Shown piece after piece: positions 63,269 to 64,000 of a DNA stretch of 64,000 bases; positions within the stretch are counted from its first letter, which is position 1; each line of letters opens with the position of its first letter. A model generated the notes under the pieces. That model had not been told where the DNA came from, searched no databases, and saw only the letters and a list, made by a program, of their open reading frames with translations. A program made the translations under genes and the position numbers. The stretch spans positions 1,132,001 to 1,196,000 of the forward strand of contig NC_019748.1 in assembly GCF_000317575.1 (NCBI RefSeq), written 5' to 3'. The DNA comes from Stanieria cyanosphaera PCC 7437. GTDB taxonomy: Bacteria; Cyanobacteriota; Cyanobacteriia; Cyanobacteriales; Xenococcaceae.

Positions 63269-63326
63269 TTTCAGCTTCGCTGAGGCACTTTGTGGTCTCG
63301 CCAAAGGCGAGGCGCAGAGCGATCGC
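63269..63326. repeat. HIP1-ended dispersed repeat
   Basis: Starts TTTCAGCTTCGCTGAG, shared with 32010-32024, contains CTCGCC...GGCGAG, and ends GAGCGATCGCT. Same family as the other small repeats of the window. Confidence 0.65.
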
Positions 63327-63429
63327 TTAAATAATTTTTCCATAAAGATCTGAAATTACAAGCCATAGGATAAGCTAAGGGACATCTAATTTATGAATGT
63401 TGAATCTGAGAATTTAATCTTCAACACAG

Positions 63430-64000
63430 ATGACAAAACTAATTATTCAAATTCCTTGTTATAACGAAGAAGCAACCTTAGGATTAACTCTTTCTCAGTT
63501 ACCCCGTCACATAGCTGGTGTCGATCAAGTAGAGTGGTTAATCATTAATGATGGTAGTCGCGATCGCACTGTAGAAGTCGCCCAAGCTTGTGGTGTCGAT
63601 CATATTGTGAATTTTCAACACAATCAAGGTTTAGCAAAAGGTTTTATGGCGGGGTTGGAAGCTTGTTTGCAAGCAGGGGCAGATATTATTGTCAATACTG
63701 ATGCGGATAATCAATATTGTGCTGAAGATATTCCCAAACTAATTCAACCTATTTTAGATGGTGAGGCAGAAATAGTGATTGGTGCAAGACCGATTACAGA
63801 AATTAAAGACTTTTCTCCTCTCAAAAAATTCTTACAACAATTTGGTAGTTGGGTGGTTCGTCTAGCGAGTAAAACTGATATTCCCGACGCGCCTAGTGGT
63901 TTTCGTGCTATTAGTCGCGAAGCAGCTTTAAGATTAAATGTTTTTAATGAATACACTTATACTTTAGAAACAATTATCCAAGCTGGACAAAAAGGAATTG
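63430..64000 (+). CDS. Family-2 glycosyltransferase, N-terminal part
   Basis: The gene runs off the window's right edge; 190 residues are visible. It starts MTKLIIQIPCYNEEATLG and has WLIINDGSRDRT, the acidic NTDADNQY and IGARPI, typical of dolichol-phosphate mannose synthase-like GT2 enzymes. The likely acceptor is a polyprenyl phosphate. Confidence 0.88.
   Translation, partial: MTKLIIQIPCYNEEATLGLTLSQLPRHIAGVDQVEWLIINDGSRDRTVEVAQACGVDHIVNFQHNQGLAKGFMAGLEACLQAGADIIVNTDADNQYCAEDIPKLIQPILDGEAEIVIGARPITEIKDFSPLKKFLQQFGSWVVRLASKTDIPDAPSGFRAISREAALRLNVFNEYTYTLETIIQAGQKGI

Larger units (their letters stand above)
63128..63429. other. Repeat-filled intergenic region after hicBA
   Basis: About 300 bp: a palindromic patch (GCGCGGAGC...GCTCCGCGC, 63132-63159), the right copy of the 88-bp repeat (63169-63256), and another HIP1-ended repeat (63269-63326). 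The glycosyltransferase start follows. Confidence 0.6.

Overview
The window is a piece of a cyanobacterial chromosome. It carries the photosystem genes psb30 and psaK, the carotenoid hydroxylase crtR, a phylloquinone gene (menC), a Ycf66-family gene, a cobalamin methyltransferase, and many copies of the HIP1 octamer GCGATCGC. The DNA is AT-rich. The gene set suggests a unicellular or colonial cyanobacterium; I cannot name the species from this sequence alone.

Layout. 1-64 holds the start of a DUF1350 gene that leaves the window. 719-2915 holds two overlapping signalling genes (an Rcp1-like receiver and a receiver-GGDEF-EAL protein). 3071-5518 holds an amino-acid ABC transporter pair (natF/natG-like) behind a good NtcA-type site. 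5531-15792 is one long leftward chemotaxis/phototaxis operon, in transcription order PATAN-receiver, double CheW, MCP, MCP, CheA-receiver, CheB, CheR, closed by a rho-independent terminator. 16236-40438 is mostly housekeeping and metabolism: split manganese exporter halves, psb30, menC, crtR, hisA, a fatty acyl-AMP ligase, two DUF29 genes, a radical SAM protein, a PEP-mutase-type lyase, a GH63-like glucosidase, tRNA-Ala(GGC), hisF, rhomboid, SIMPL, M48 protease, KDPG aldolase, a vapBC-type pair and cobL. 40604-47613 is a polysaccharide export and modification cluster (Wzm/Wzt-like ABC transporter, an FkbM methyltransferase and a HAD-type gene both truncated around an IS4-family insertion, and a glycosyltransferase).

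47751-53959 is the most interesting part: a compact 6.16-kb integrative element in the 3' end of tRNA-Pro(GGG), bounded by perfect 52-bp direct repeats. It carries a tyrosine integrase split by a -1 frameshift at an A7G4 tract, paired 11-bp-phased TGAGTAA repeats near both ends (candidate integrase arm sites), a long rod-shaped structured RNA with its own terminator, a phage-like beta-rich protein, and a chimera that joins a phage lysozyme to the back half of a replicative helicase. It has the size and content of a phage satellite rather than a complete prophage. I see no capsid, portal or terminase gene.

54100-64000 returns to chromosomal genes: a Dam-like methylase, ycf66, trpF, psaK, a DUF1400 hydrolase, a PIN/HTH pair, a family-5 solute-binding lipoprotein, a hicBA pair between 88-bp direct repeats, and the start of a glycosyltransferase. 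Small palindromic repeats ending in GCGATCGC are scattered through the window. At least two have inserted inside genes at GCG^ATCGC: one in frame (61505-61528) and one causing a frameshift (50391-50413).
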